Positions 25,882-34,800 of a stretch of DNA of 64,000 bases are shown here, in pieces. The notes under the pieces are model-generated. The model had not been told where the DNA came from and did no database searches. It saw nothing but the letters and a program-made list of their open reading frames with translations. Location: NCBI GenBank assembly GCA_017617475.1, contig JAFZWC010000057.1:14913-78912 (forward strand), read 5' to 3'. The DNA comes from Bacteroidales bacterium (lineage in GTDB: Bacteria > Bacteroidota > Bacteroidia > Bacteroidales > UBA932). Every line of letters starts with the position of its first letter. The stretch's first letter is position 1. The position numbers and the translations under genes are program-made.

Positions 25882-28044
25882 CTAATTGCGAACCAGGACT
25901 TCGCCTCCACTCACATCCACCGTTACGGTGGAGTCTTTGTGGATGGTGCCTTCCAGGATGTTCTTGGCCAGGAGGTTCACCAGTTCCCTCTGCATGAGCC
26001 GTTTCACGGGCCGGGCGCCGTAGGCGGGGTCGTAACCGTGCTCCACCATGTGGTCTTCGAAGGCCGGGGTGAAGGCCAGCGTGATGCCGCTGTCGGCCAG
26101 CTTGCGCTGCAGTTCCTCTTCCTGGATGTGCAGGATTTCGCGGATATCGGCCTTGGTGAGCGGGTCGAACATGATAATCTCGTCAATTCGGTTCAGGAAT
26201 TCGGGACGCACCGTCATCTTAAGCACGTCCAGCACCTTCTTGCTGCACTCGTCCAGCAGGCTGCGGCGGGTGGCGATGGCCTGCATGTCCAGTCCGTTCA
26301 CCTCCGGGAGCTTCTCCATGTAGCTCTGGATAATATCGGCCCCGGCGTTGGAGGTCATGATGAGGATGGTGTTCTTGAAGTCCACGGTGCGGCCCTTGTT
26401 GTCCGTGAGCCGGCCGTCGTCCAGCACCTGCAGAAGCACGTTGAACACGTCCGGATGGGCTTTTTCAATCTCGTCCAGCAGCACCACGGAGTACGGTTTG
26501 CGGCGCACGGCCTCGGTGAGCTGGCCGCCCTCGTCGTAGCCCACATATCCCGGAGGCGCGCCCACCAGACGGCTCACGGTATGCCGCTCCTGGTATTCGC
26601 TCATGTCGATACGTGTCATCATGTTCTCGTCGTTGAACAGGAAGGCAGCCAGCGCTTTGGCCAGCTCCGTCTTGCCCACGCCGGTGGTACCCATGAAGAG
26701 GAAGGAGCCGATGGGGCGTTTCTCGTTGCTCAAGCCCGCGCGGTTGCGGCGCACGGCGTCGGCCACGGCGCGGATGGCCTCGTCCTGGCCCACCACGCGC
26801 TTGTGCAACTCGGCCTCCATGCGCAGGAGTTTCTCCTTCTCGCTTTCCAGCATGCGCTTGACGGGAATGCCGGTCCACTTGGCCACCACCTCGGCAATGT
26901 CCTCGGGGGTAACCGCCTCTGTTACAAGCGGGTTCTGGATAGCCTCGGCCTTGGCGGTGAGCTCGTCAATCTTCTTCTGGGTGGCGGCCATCTTGCCGTA
27001 ACGGATCTCGGCCACCCTGGCGTAATCTCCGTTGCGCTCGGCCGTCTTGGCCTGGAGGTTCAGGTCTTCCAGTTCCTGACGGGCCGTCTGCAGGCCGCTC
27101 AGGGTGTCCTTTTCCTCGTTCCAGCGCTTCATAAGCACTTCGCGCTGCGCCTGCAGGTCTTTCAGTTCGGCCTCCAGCTTTTCCAATTTGGCCGATACGC
27201 CCTCGCGCTTGATGGCCTCCCGCTCTATCTCCTTCTGACGGATGGCGGAATTGAGGTCGTCGATGGGCTCGGGCACGGAATTCATCTCCAGGCGGAGCTT
27301 GGAAGCGGCCTCGTCCACCAGGTCGATGGCCTTGTCCGGCAGGAAACGGGAGGTAATGTACCGGTGGCTCAGGTTCACGGCGGCAATGAGGGCGTCGTCC
27401 TCGATACGCACCTTGTGGTGGTTCTCGTAACGCTCCTTCAGGCCACGCAGGATGGCGATGCTCTCGGCGGGCGACGGCTCGTCCACCATCACCATCTGGA
27501 ATCGGCGCTCCAGGGCCTTGTCGGCCTCAAAGTACTTCTGGTATTCGTCCAAAGTGGTGGAGCCGATGGTACGCAGCTCGCCGCGCGCCAGGGCCGGCTT
27601 CAGGATGTTGGAGGCATCCATGGCGCCGGAAGAGCGGCCCGCACCCACCAGGGTATGGATTTCATCGATGAACAGGATAATCTCGCCGGCGCTGTCAACG
27701 ACTTCCTTGACTACGCCCTTGAGGCGCTCCTCAAATTCACCTTGATATTTTGCGCCCGCGATAAGGGCGCCCATGTCCAGAGAATATACCTTCTTGGACT
27801 TCAGGTTTTCGGGCACCTGCCCGTTCACAATATTCTGGGCAATGCCCTCGGAGATGGCGGTCTTGCCCACGCCGGGCTCGCCCACCAGGATGGGGTTGTT
27901 CTTCGTGCGCCGGGAAAGAATCTGCAGCACACGGCGGATTTCGTCGTCCCGGCCTATCACCGGATCCAACTTGCCTTGCGCCGCCCTCTCGTTGAGGTTG
28001 ATGGCAAAGCGTTCCAAAAAGTTGCTGTTATTATTGTCTGTCAT
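25882..28044 (-). CDS. clpB: ClpB-type disaggregase lacking the N-terminal domain
   Basis: 720-residue AAA+ unfoldase that rescues aggregated protein together with DnaK. NBD1 starts at once ([20 protein letters not shown]; Walker [10 protein letters not shown] at 55-63). A middle coiled-coil M-domain with [12 protein letters not shown] marks it as ClpB. NBD2 follows with GTTGVGKTE and [12 protein letters not shown]. The usual N-terminal Clp_N domain of about 150 residues is absent, and nothing upstream encodes it. The ATG at 28044 has a strong AAAGGAGAG site 7 bases upstream, so the short start is genuine. Confidence 0.93.
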   Translation of the reverse strand: MTDNNNSNFLERFAINLNERAAQGKLDPVIGRDDEIRRVLQILSRRTKNNPILVGEPGVGKTAISEGIAQNIVNGQVPENLKSKKVYSLDMGALIAGAKYQGEFEERLKGVVKEVVDSAGEIILFIDEIHTLVGAGRSSGAMDASNILKPALARGELRTIGSTTLDEYQKYFEADKALERRFQMVMVDEPSPAESIAILRGLKERYENHHKVRIEDDALIAAVNLSHRYITSRFLPDKAIDLVDEAASKLRLEMNSVPEPIDDLNSAIRQKEIEREAIKREGVSAKLEKLEAELKDLQAQREVLMKRWNEEKDTLSGLQTARQELEDLNLQAKTAERNGDYARVAEIRYGKMAATQKKIDELTAKAEAIQNPLVTEAVTPEDIAEVVAKWTGIPVKRMLESEKEKLLRMEAELHKRVVGQDEAIRAVADAVRRNRAGLSNEKRPIGSFLFMGTTGVGKTELAKALAAFLFNDENMMTRIDMSEYQERHTVSRLVGAPPGYVGYDEGGQLTEAVRRKPYSVVLLDEIEKAHPDVFNVLLQVLDDGRLTDNKGRTVDFKNTILIMTSNAGADIIQSYMEKLPEVNGLDMQAIATRRSLLDECSKKVLDVLKMTVRPEFLNRIDEIIMFDPLTKADIREILHIQEEELQRKLADSGITLAFTPAFEDHMVEHGYDPAYGARPVKRLMQRELVNLLAKNILEGTIHKDSTVTVDVSGGEVLVRN

Positions 28045-28051
28045 AGTTTGG

Positions 28052-28060
28052 CTCTCCTTT
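28052..28060 (-). promoter_or_regulatory. Strong Shine-Dalgarno site that fixes the clpB start
   Basis: AAAGGAGAG on the minus strand with a 7-base spacer to the ATG at 28044. Such sites are uncommon in Bacteroidota, so it argues against an upstream start that would restore an N-domain. Confidence 0.75.
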
Positions 28061-28134
28061 TGCCCTGTATAATGGCAATCTCCGTTCCCTTTGCCGAAAA
28101 CTGACAAAATGGCAGATTTTTCCCAAATAATTGT

Positions 28135-28142
28135 TATCTTTG
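28135..28142 (+). promoter_or_regulatory. -7 element of the sigma-54 activator operon
   Basis: TATCTTTG ends seven bases before the ATG at 28150, predicting a leader of only a few bases or none. No clear -33 TTTG is seen. Confidence 0.6.
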
Positions 28143-28149
28143 CGAGACT

Positions 28150-29364
28150 ATGGATTTGCAAGCGTTAAAGAACAAGTACGACATCATAGGCAACGACCCG
28201 GCCCTGAACGAGGCGCTGGAGACGGCCGTGAAATTTGCCCCCACCGGCCTGAGTGTGCTCATTCAGGGAGAAAGCGGCGTGGGCAAGGAAAGCGTGGCGC
28301 GCATCATCCATCAGTACGGTCCCCGCAGGCAGAGCTCTTTCTTTGTGGTGAACTGCGGCGCCCTGCCCAAAGAACTGGTGAACTCGGAACTCTTCGGCCA
28401 TGTAAAAGGCTCGTTCACCGGTGCCGTAGACAACCGCAAGGGCTATTTTGAGGAGGCCGACGGCGGTACGCTCTTCCTGGACGAGATTGCCGAGCTCCCG
28501 CTGGAGAGCCAGGCCCTGCTGCTGCGCGTGCTGCAAAGCGGCGAATACCGCAAGGTGGGCTCCAACAAGGTGGAACACACGGACGTGCGCATTGTGGCCG
28601 CCACCAACGTACACCTGTACGAAGCCGTCAAGCGGGGCAAGTTCCGCGAAGACCTGTACTTCCGCCTGAGCGCCGCCCAGATCCGGATTCCTGCACTACG
28701 GGAGCGCAAATCGGATATTTATCTGCTGTTCCGCAAGTTCACCTCGGATTTCTCGGAGGTGAACGGCATGTGCAAGATATCGCTGAAGCCGGATGCCATC
28801 CGTCTGCTGGAGCAATACCGCTGGCCCGGCAACATCCGCCAGCTGCAGGGCTTCACGCAGTCCCTCACGGCCCAGCTGTCGCAGAAGGTTACCCCCACGC
28901 TGCAGCGCATTGAATTATCGGCCGCCGAACTGCAGCCCTTCATGCCCCGGGAACAGGGAGAGCCCCTTCCCATGCTGTACGAAGGCCCGCAGGCCCAAAC
29001 CTCTTCTTTCCCGGCCGAAGAGCGCCAGGCCATCTTCAAGGCCATCTTTGACTTGAAACAGGAGGTGGACGCCCTGAAGGCGCGCATAGACCGCCGGGAG
29101 CTTCCCGCCCCGCCGGCACCCCTGGAAGACGAGGCCGAATGGCAGGGACAGGAAGAGTTCCAGGCCGACCGCCCCATCGTGAGGGTGGAGCATCACGAAA
29201 CGCCGGAGGAAGAGCCTTCCCTGAGCGTGCGCCGCTCGGAGGAGGAACTCATCCGCCAGGCGCTGGAGAAATACCGCGGCAACCGCAAGAAGGCCGCCGA
29301 AGAACTGGGCATGAGCGAGCGTACCCTCTACCGCAAACTGCCCCCCGAATACCGCAAGAAATGA
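28150..29364 (+). CDS. Sigma-54-dependent transcriptional activator without receiver domain
   Basis: 404 residues. The AAA+ central domain begins at once, with no N-terminal sensory domain, as in PspF. Walker A is GESGVGKE near 38-45, the sigma-54 contact loop reads GSFTGA (usual GAFTGA), Walker B is [13 protein letters not shown], and the arginine finger region is [10 protein letters not shown] Fis-type helix-turn-helix closes the protein ([20 protein letters not shown]). A linker of about 90 residues rich in Pro and Glu separates the two. It overlaps the LptE gene as ATGA, so its products and targets may relate to the envelope. Confidence 0.93.
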   Translation: MDLQALKNKYDIIGNDPALNEALETAVKFAPTGLSVLIQGESGVGKESVARIIHQYGPRRQSSFFVVNCGALPKELVNSELFGHVKGSFTGAVDNRKGYFEEADGGTLFLDEIAELPLESQALLLRVLQSGEYRKVGSNKVEHTDVRIVAATNVHLYEAVKRGKFREDLYFRLSAAQIRIPALRERKSDIYLLFRKFTSDFSEVNGMCKISLKPDAIRLLEQYRWPGNIRQLQGFTQSLTAQLSQKVTPTLQRIELSAAELQPFMPREQGEPLPMLYEGPQAQTSSFPAEERQAIFKAIFDLKQEVDALKARIDRRELPAPPAPLEDEAEWQGQEEFQADRPIVRVEHHETPEEEPSLSVRRSEEELIRQALEKYRGNRKKAAEELGMSERTLYRKLPPEYRKK

Positions 29365-29858
29365 AGCGCATAGCCATCATATTTGCATCGGCCCTGCTGG
29401 TCCTGTCCTGTGGAATCTATTCTTTCACAGGCACTTCCATTCAGCCGGACGTTAAGACCATCACCATTCCGTACGTGGAATACAAGGCCCTGCGCGTGAA
29501 TCCCAGCCTGGCCGGAGACCTTACCGACGCCCTTCAGGAGAAGTTCCGCAAGCTCACCCGCCTGGAGCAGGTGGACCAGGACGGAGACCTGGAGCTGGTG
29601 GTGGAGGTGTCGGGCTACGACGTAAAGGCCACGGCCATCACGGCCGACGAACAGGCCGCCCAGAACCGCCTGACGGTGTCCGTGAAGATCAATTTCACCA
29701 ATCGCAAATACCCCGAGGACGATGTGTCCCAGAGCTTCAGCGCATATGAGGACTTCGACGCCACCCTGTCGCTGGACGCCGTGGAGTCCGGACTTTGCGA
29801 GACCATCATCGACAAACTGGTAGAAGACATTTTCAATGCAACCGTAGCACAATGGTAG
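29361..29858 (+). CDS. lptE: LptE family LPS-assembly lipoprotein
   Basis: 165 residues with lipobox VLSCGIYSF. It matches the Bacteroidota LptE family that plugs the LptD barrel and delivers lipopolysaccharide to the outer leaflet. Visible family features are the GIYSFTGTSI start after the lipidated Cys, the IPYVEY strand, and an amphipathic C-terminal helix (CETIIDKLVEDIFNATVAQW). The gene order activator-lptE-TPR-secG is common in Bacteroidales. It overlaps both neighbours. Confidence 0.88.
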   Translation: MKRIAIIFASALLVLSCGIYSFTGTSIQPDVKTITIPYVEYKALRVNPSLAGDLTDALQEKFRKLTRLEQVDQDGDLELVVEVSGYDVKATAITADEQAAQNRLTVSVKINFTNRKYPEDDVSQSFSAYEDFDATLSLDAVESGLCETIIDKLVEDIFNATVAQW

Positions 29859-30463
29859 GCAGCTCCCGCATAGACATTCACCACCTCAACCTGGACGAGT
29901 TAGTCGGGGTGGTCAACCTGTATCCCTGGTACGGAGGTGCCCGGCTGGAACTTTGCCGCCGGATGGCCCGCATGGGAGACGCGTGGGACGAAGAACAGTA
30001 CGCCCCCGAGGCCCTGTATCTGCCCCAGCGCAGTATTCTGGTGAACCTTCTGAAGCGTTCCCGCCAGGCCGATTATTCCGACAAGGATATCCAGGCGCTC
30101 CTGGCCTCGTATCTGGAGCCATCGGCCCCGGAGTCCGAAGCCACCGAAGAGGCCCAGCACACCGTTCACGTGGTGGGAGGCGACTATTTCTCACAGGCCC
30201 AGTACGACAACGTGAAAAAGGGCTCGGACAACATCTTCTCCCGTTTTGCGGTGCAGATCCGCTCCGAAGCCACGCCCGCCGAAGATGGAATCTCCCCCGT
30301 GGCCGACCGCTTCGCCACGGAAACCCTGGCCCGCATCTTTGCCGAACAGGGCCGTCCGGAAGAGGCAAAACGCATTTATTCGCGTCTGATTTTGGATATT
30401 CCGGAAAAAAGTGCTTACTTTGCATCCCTTATTGACTCATTGGAGTCAGAAACAAGCCTATAA
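29852..30463 (+). CDS. Conserved cytosolic protein with TPR-like helices
   Basis: 203 residues, no signal peptide. The N-terminal part (about 1-85) is helical and hydrophilic (DELVGVVNLYPWYGGARLEL). The C-terminal 40 residues form one TPR-like hairpin (ATETLARIFAEQGRPEEAKRIYSRLI). It occurs between lptE and secG in Bacteroidales genomes as far as I recall, but the function is unknown. The start ATG lies seven bases inside the lptE coding end (ATGGTAG). Confidence 0.75.
   Translation: MVGSSRIDIHHLNLDELVGVVNLYPWYGGARLELCRRMARMGDAWDEEQYAPEALYLPQRSILVNLLKRSRQADYSDKDIQALLASYLEPSAPESEATEEAQHTVHVVGGDYFSQAQYDNVKKGSDNIFSRFAVQIRSEATPAEDGISPVADRFATETLARIFAEQGRPEEAKRIYSRLILDIPEKSAYFASLIDSLESETSL
30391..30422 (+). 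promoter_or_regulatory. Possible internal promoter for secG
   Basis: TTTG (30391-30394), exactly 20 bases, TTACTTTG (30415-30422), one mismatch to the -7 consensus. It lies in the coding end of the TPR gene, 64 bases before the secG ATG. Confidence 0.45.
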
Positions 30464-30486
30464 CAAGCAAATAAAAGGTAAAATAT

Positions 30487-30840
30487 ATGTCTACTGCATT
30501 TGTAATCTTACTGGTCCTGATCATTATTGCGGCCATTCTTCTGATTGCGGTTGTCCTCCTGCAGAACGGCAAGGACGGCGGCCTGGCAACCAACTTCACT
30601 TCTGCTAACCAGACCCTGGGCGTGCGCCAGACGGCCACCATCCTGGAAAAGGCCACCTGGTACCTGGTGTCCTTCATCCTGGTGGTTTCCATCATCACCG
30701 TGTTCGTGAACCGCGGCAGCACCCAGAGCGGCACCAACGACGCCATCGGCTCCGGTATCGTGAACCAGGCCGAAAGCGCCGCCGAAGAAGCCGCCACGGT
30801 GGACTTCCCCGTGACCCAGCAGAACCCCGAGGCCGAATAA
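30487..30840 (+). CDS. secG: Preprotein translocase subunit SecG
   Basis: 117-residue accessory subunit of the SecYEG channel. Two membrane helices lie at about 4-25 (AFVILLVLIIIAAILLIAVVLLQ) and 55-75, joined by the conserved cytosolic loop QNGKDGGL. The polar C-terminal tail (about 80-117, rich in Ala, Glu and Ser) is typical of Bacteroidota SecG. A hairpin terminator follows. Confidence 0.94.
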   Translation: MSTAFVILLVLIIIAAILLIAVVLLQNGKDGGLATNFTSANQTLGVRQTATILEKATWYLVSFILVVSIITVFVNRGSTQSGTNDAIGSGIVNQAESAAEEAATVDFPVTQQNPEAE

Positions 30841-30861
30841 TTAAGCGCCGGTTAATGTTTA

Positions 30862-30892
30862 TTCCTCCTGGTCCCGTGGGGCCGGGAGGAAT
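30862..30892 (+). terminator. Terminator after secG
   Basis: TTCCTCC followed by a GC-rich inner stem pairs with GGAGGAA, with two wobble pairs, around a short loop. It is followed by TTTT. It closes the activator-lptE-TPR-secG operon. Confidence 0.75.
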
Positions 30893-30908
30893 TTTCGTAA
30901 CCTTTTGC

Positions 30909-30939
30909 TTGCAAAAGACTTCATTTTCACGTATATTTG
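30909..30939 (+). promoter_or_regulatory. Promoter for the TPR lipoprotein gene
   Basis: TTG (30909-30911), 20 bases, TATATTTG (30932-30939). It implies transcription starts near 30945, so the ATG at 30982 rather than 30937 is the start. Confidence 0.75.
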
Positions 30940-30981
30940 TGGACTGAGCAAATAATGAATAATTATCCAAATTATACTGTT

Positions 30982-32619
30982 ATGAAAAGACTATTGGTTT
31001 TCTTTGCCGCTGCTACCCTTGCCGTAGCTTGCGCATCCCCCGAGAAAATGGCCAAACTGGCCGACAATGTTAAAGTAACCTGCGACCCCGAGGTCCTGGA
31101 GGTTGTTAACGGAACCATCACCCCCACCGTTACGGTTACTTATCCCAAGGATTATTTCAACCCCAAGGTTATCCTGGAAGTCACCCCCGTCATCGTTTAT
31201 CAGGGTGGTGAGGCTGCCATGACTCCCTTCAAGTACCAGGGTGAAAAAGTAAAGGACAACTACAAAGTGGTTTCTTCCGCCGGACAGAGCGTTACCGAGA
31301 CCCTCTTCTTCAAATATGTCCCCGGCATGGAGAAGAGCTATCTGGAGCTCCGCGGCCGCGTAATCGCCGGTAAGAAGTCCATCAACCTGCCCACCAAGAA
31401 GGTGGCCGACGGCGCCAACACCACCTACATGCTGGTGAAGCGCGAAGGTGCCGTAGCCTTCAAGAAGGACAACTATCAGGATGTCCTTGTGAGCACCGCC
31501 GAAGGTCAGATCAAGTACAAGGTGAACAGCGCCGAGGTTCGCGGCTCCGAGATTAAGAGCAGCTCCGTGAAGGAATTCCTGGCCGAGCTGGATGCCGCCA
31601 ACGCCAACGAGCGTGCTACCGTCAAGAGCACCGAAATCGTTGCCTACGCTTCCCCCGAAGGCGCCATCAGCCTCAACGACAAGCTCTCCGGCAACCGCTC
31701 CAAGAGCGCTTCCAAGGCCTGGAACAAGATCACCAAGGGCCACGACGCCATGGATCCCGTGGTGAAGAGCCTGGGTGAAGACTGGGAAGGTTTCCAGCAG
31801 CTGGTTTCCGAGAGCAACATCGAAGACAAGGACCTCATTCTCCGCGTCCTCTCCATGTACAGTGACCCTAACGTGCGTGAAAACGAAATCCGCAACATGT
31901 CCAAGGTGTTCACCGCCCTCCAGGGTGAGGTTCTCCCTGAACTGCGCCGCGCCCGCCTCATCGCCAACGTTGAGACCATCAACTACACCAGCGAAGAACT
32001 CCTCGACCTCCTGAAGAACAACGAGTCCGTCCTGGACGAGGAAGCTCTCCTCCGCGTTGCCACCCTTGTTAAGGACAACGCCCAGAAGGAAAGCGTGTAC
32101 AAGAAGGCCGTGAACCGCTTCGGTTCCAAGCGCGCCCAGTACAACCTGGCCGCCCTCTACCTGAATGAAGGCGAGGTTGCCAAGGCCGAGTCCGAACTCC
32201 GTGGCCTTGACGCCAACGACGGCGACGTCATCAACGCCAAGGGTGTGATCGCCCTCCGCAGGGACGACTTCGCTACCGCCGAACAATGCTTCCGCAAGGC
32301 TGGCACCCCTGAGGCCAACAAGAACCTCGGCGTGGTGGACATCCTCACCGGCAAGTATGCCGAGGCTGCCCAGGTCCTCAAGGACGTTGATGGCTGCTGC
32401 CACAACACCGTCCTGGCCTATGTCCTCACCAACCAGCTGGACAAGGCCATGAGCACCGCCAAGTGTGGCGATCCCAAGGTATGGTACCTCAAGGCCATCA
32501 TCGCTGCCCGTCAGGGTAAGGTGAACGAAATGAAGTCCTTCCTTGAAAACGCTTACAAGAACCCGGATCTGAAAGCCCGCGCTGCCAACGATATCGAATT
32601 CGCCGGCTACGATCTGTAG
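30982..32619 (+). CDS. TPR-repeat lipoprotein with OmpA-like segment
   Basis: 545 residues. Lipobox AVACAS follows a short signal (MKRLLVFFAAATL). The N-terminal half is beta-rich; around residue 225 a segment (VAYASPEGAISLNDKLSGNR) resembles the core of OmpA-type peptidoglycan-binding domains. The C-terminal third holds TPR-like hairpins (AQYNLAALYLNEGEVAKAES). Codon use here is markedly biased toward a few codons, as in highly expressed genes. It probably links outer membrane and cell wall; the exact role is unknown. Confidence 0.75.
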   Translation: MKRLLVFFAAATLAVACASPEKMAKLADNVKVTCDPEVLEVVNGTITPTVTVTYPKDYFNPKVILEVTPVIVYQGGEAAMTPFKYQGEKVKDNYKVVSSAGQSVTETLFFKYVPGMEKSYLELRGRVIAGKKSINLPTKKVADGANTTYMLVKREGAVAFKKDNYQDVLVSTAEGQIKYKVNSAEVRGSEIKSSSVKEFLAELDAANANERATVKSTEIVAYASPEGAISLNDKLSGNRSKSASKAWNKITKGHDAMDPVVKSLGEDWEGFQQLVSESNIEDKDLILRVLSMYSDPNVRENEIRNMSKVFTALQGEVLPELRRARLIANVETINYTSEELLDLLKNNESVLDEEALLRVATLVKDNAQKESVYKKAVNRFGSKRAQYNLAALYLNEGEVAKAESELRGLDANDGDVINAKGVIALRRDDFATAEQCFRKAGTPEANKNLGVVDILTGKYAEAAQVLKDVDGCCHNTVLAYVLTNQLDKAMSTAKCGDPKVWYLKAIIAARQGKVNEMKSFLENAYKNPDLKARAANDIEFAGYDL

Positions 32620-32631
32620 GATAAACAGGCT

Positions 32632-33423
32632 GTGAAAACACGCCTTCTCATTTGGGACATCATCTTCTGCGTCCTCGTGGTGCCGGGGATGATGTTCTTG
32701 TTTCCTGTCGCAGAGTGGATGCAATGGCATCCGGACTATGTGCTGGGATACCTGGTATGGCTGGAAGGCGTGTGGTTCATGTGTCGCAAAGGAGTGGGGC
32801 CCCTTCTGGTGCAGGACCGTCAAGGTCTGGCACTGGCAGTGGGCTCCCTTTTTCTCATTGGCGTGGTCACGTTTCTCATGACGCTTACGCCCGTGAATTT
32901 CACCAGTCCCGGTGACGGTTTCGGCACCATGAAGCTGCACCACCGTGCCATGTGGATTCTGCTGCTGGCGGTTGTGTCGGCCAGCCTTCCCGTGGGCGCC
33001 TTGGCGGCCAAAAACAAGGAGCTGACGGCCGAGAAAGACCAGGAAGAGCGCCGGGAGAAGGCCCGGACAGCCCTGGCCACCCGCAAGGCGGAAGCCTTCA
33101 CGGATGCAGGGGAAGATGAAATTCAGGTGAAGGCCGGGTACAGGACGGTCCACCTGCCTCTTACAGCCATCCAGTATATAGAAGGACGTAACAACTATGC
33201 CGCGTTCCACCTGGACCACCGGGAGGACGTGGTGTCGCAGATTCCACTCAAGAACGTGATGGAACTGCTGCCAGAAGGGAAGTTCGTGCGCATTCACCGC
33301 TCGTATATAGTGCCCGCCTGGCGCATCGAAAAACGCACGGCGACGGCCATTAAACTCATGGGCATACAGGAGCCCCTTCCCATTGGCCGCGCATACAGAG
33401 AAGAGTTAAAATCAAACAAATAA
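32632..33423 (+). CDS. Membrane-anchored LytTR-type transcriptional regulator
   Basis: 263 residues from a GTG start, 12 bases after the preceding gene. Four hydrophobic segments lie in the first 125 residues (for example IIFCVLVVPGMMFLFPV), followed by a charged helix (EKDQEERREKARTAL). A C-terminal LytTR DNA-binding domain spans about 165-260 (IQYIEGRNNYAAFHL, FVRIHRSYIVPAWRI, LPIGRAYREEL). This is a one-component membrane regulator. The symporter gene begins directly after its stop codon, so it may control uptake. Confidence 0.87.
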   Translation: MKTRLLIWDIIFCVLVVPGMMFLFPVAEWMQWHPDYVLGYLVWLEGVWFMCRKGVGPLLVQDRQGLALAVGSLFLIGVVTFLMTLTPVNFTSPGDGFGTMKLHHRAMWILLLAVVSASLPVGALAAKNKELTAEKDQEERREKARTALATRKAEAFTDAGEDEIQVKAGYRTVHLPLTAIQYIEGRNNYAAFHLDHREDVVSQIPLKNVMELLPEGKFVRIHRSYIVPAWRIEKRTATAIKLMGIQEPLPIGRAYREELKSNK

Positions 33424-34737
33424 ATGGCTAAAAACAATAAAGATTTCTATGCAACCCGGTCCACGGCCTGGTGGAAAGTGGCGATTGCCATGATCGGGTC
33501 GTGTCTGTCGGGTGTTACCTTCGTGTCGGTTCCCGGCATGGTGGATGTGGCCGGATTCGGCTACCTCCAGATGGTCATGGGCTTTTTCCTGGGTTACCTG
33601 GTCATCGCTTTTGTCCTGTGCCCGCTGTACTTCAAGCTCAACGTGGTGTCCGTGTACGAGTACCTGGACAAGCGCTTCGGCATGGCCTCGCACAAGACTG
33701 GCGCCTGGTTCTTCTTCATTTCCAAGATTCTGGGTGCATCGGCCCGCCTGTTCCTGGTGTGCGCCACGCTCCAGCTGCTGCTCCTGGGGCCCATCGGCGT
33801 TCCTTTCTGGATTACGGTGGTGCTGAGCGTCCTGCTGGTCTGGCTGTATACCGTGCGCGGTGGCGTAAAGGCCGTAATCGGCATGGATATCTTCAAGACC
33901 CTGTGCATGCTGGCGGCCGTCGGACTTACCCTGTTCCTGGTGGGCAAAGAGGTGGGCAAACTGGACTCCTCCTACATGAAACTCTTCCATTTTGACGACG
34001 TAAACGCCTCTCAGTACTTCTGGAAACAGCTTCTGGGCGGCATGTTCACCGTCATTGCCATGACGGGCCTGGATCAGGACATGATGCAGCGCACCCTGGC
34101 CTGCAAGAACCTGAAAGACTCCCAGAAGAACCTGATGGTTTCCATCGTCCTTCAGGCGGTGATGATCTCGCTCTTCCTCTTCCTGGGCGTTGCCCTGTAC
34201 CAGTATGCCGGCATGCACGGCATTACGGCCCGCGGCGACCAGCTGTTCCCCGAAGTGGCCTGGAACGGCGGTCTGCCCAAGATTGTGGGCGTTCTCTTCC
34301 TGGTGGGTCTGGTTATGGCCGGCTTCCCTGCCGGCGGATCGGCCCTTACCTCGCTCACAACCTCGTTTACCATTGATATCCTGGGCGGAAAAGACCAGAA
34401 GCGCACGCTCATCCACAGCGGCATGGCGGTGCTCATGGCCATTACCATCATTGTGTTCAACGCCCTCAACAACACCAGCGTCATTGACGCCGTGTACCGC
34501 CTGGCCAGTTATTCGTACGGTCCTATCCTGGGCCTGTTTACCTTCGGCCTGTGCTGCAAAAAGACGGTGAAAGACCGTTGGGTTCCCGTGGTGGCCATCC
34601 TGGCCCCCGTGCTGTGCCTGGTGCTGGATATGAATTCTGTCAAATGGTTCAACGGCTACCACTTCAGCTATGAACTCCTGCTCATGAACGCCGCCTTCAC
34701 CATTATCGGCCTGCTGCTCATCAGCAAGAAGAAATAA
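33424..34737 (+). CDS. Sodium:solute symporter (SSS family), short N-terminus
   Basis: 437 residues with about 12 membrane helices. The core sequence AMIGSCLSGVTFVSVPG identifies the SSS/SLC5 LeuT-fold family. Sodium-site and gating motifs are visible, for example GLVMAGFPAGGSALTSLTTSF. Most Bacteroidales homologues, as I recall them, carry one more helix and a loop before this (about 45 residues); here the protein starts at the loop. The ATG abuts the LytTR stop, leaving no room for the missing helix. The substrate is unknown. Confidence 0.85.
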   Translation: MAKNNKDFYATRSTAWWKVAIAMIGSCLSGVTFVSVPGMVDVAGFGYLQMVMGFFLGYLVIAFVLCPLYFKLNVVSVYEYLDKRFGMASHKTGAWFFFISKILGASARLFLVCATLQLLLLGPIGVPFWITVVLSVLLVWLYTVRGGVKAVIGMDIFKTLCMLAAVGLTLFLVGKEVGKLDSSYMKLFHFDDVNASQYFWKQLLGGMFTVIAMTGLDQDMMQRTLACKNLKDSQKNLMVSIVLQAVMISLFLFLGVALYQYAGMHGITARGDQLFPEVAWNGGLPKIVGVLFLVGLVMAGFPAGGSALTSLTTSFTIDILGGKDQKRTLIHSGMAVLMAITIIVFNALNNTSVIDAVYRLASYSYGPILGLFTFGLCCKKTVKDRWVPVVAILAPVLCLVLDMNSVKWFNGYHFSYELLLMNAAFTIIGLLLISKKK

Positions 34738-34753
34738 CCCTTCAGGGCAAAAT

Positions 34754-34787
34754 AAAGGCCGGATTCCTTTAAGGGACCCGGCCTTTT
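34754..34787 (+). terminator. Bidirectional terminator between symporter and alkaline phosphatase genes
   Basis: AAAGGCCGG pairs with CCGGCCTTT, with inner TTCC/GGGA pairs, followed by TTCTTTT. It serves the symporter operon and the convergent phosphatase operon. Confidence 0.85.
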
Positions 34788-34800
34788 CTTTTACGTTCTT

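Noticed and set aside
30991..33297. Open frame of 768 codons opposite the TPR lipoprotein and LytTR genes
   Set aside because: It crosses two well-supported genes on the opposite strand and shows no family motif; its openness reflects the strong codon bias of the lipoprotein gene.
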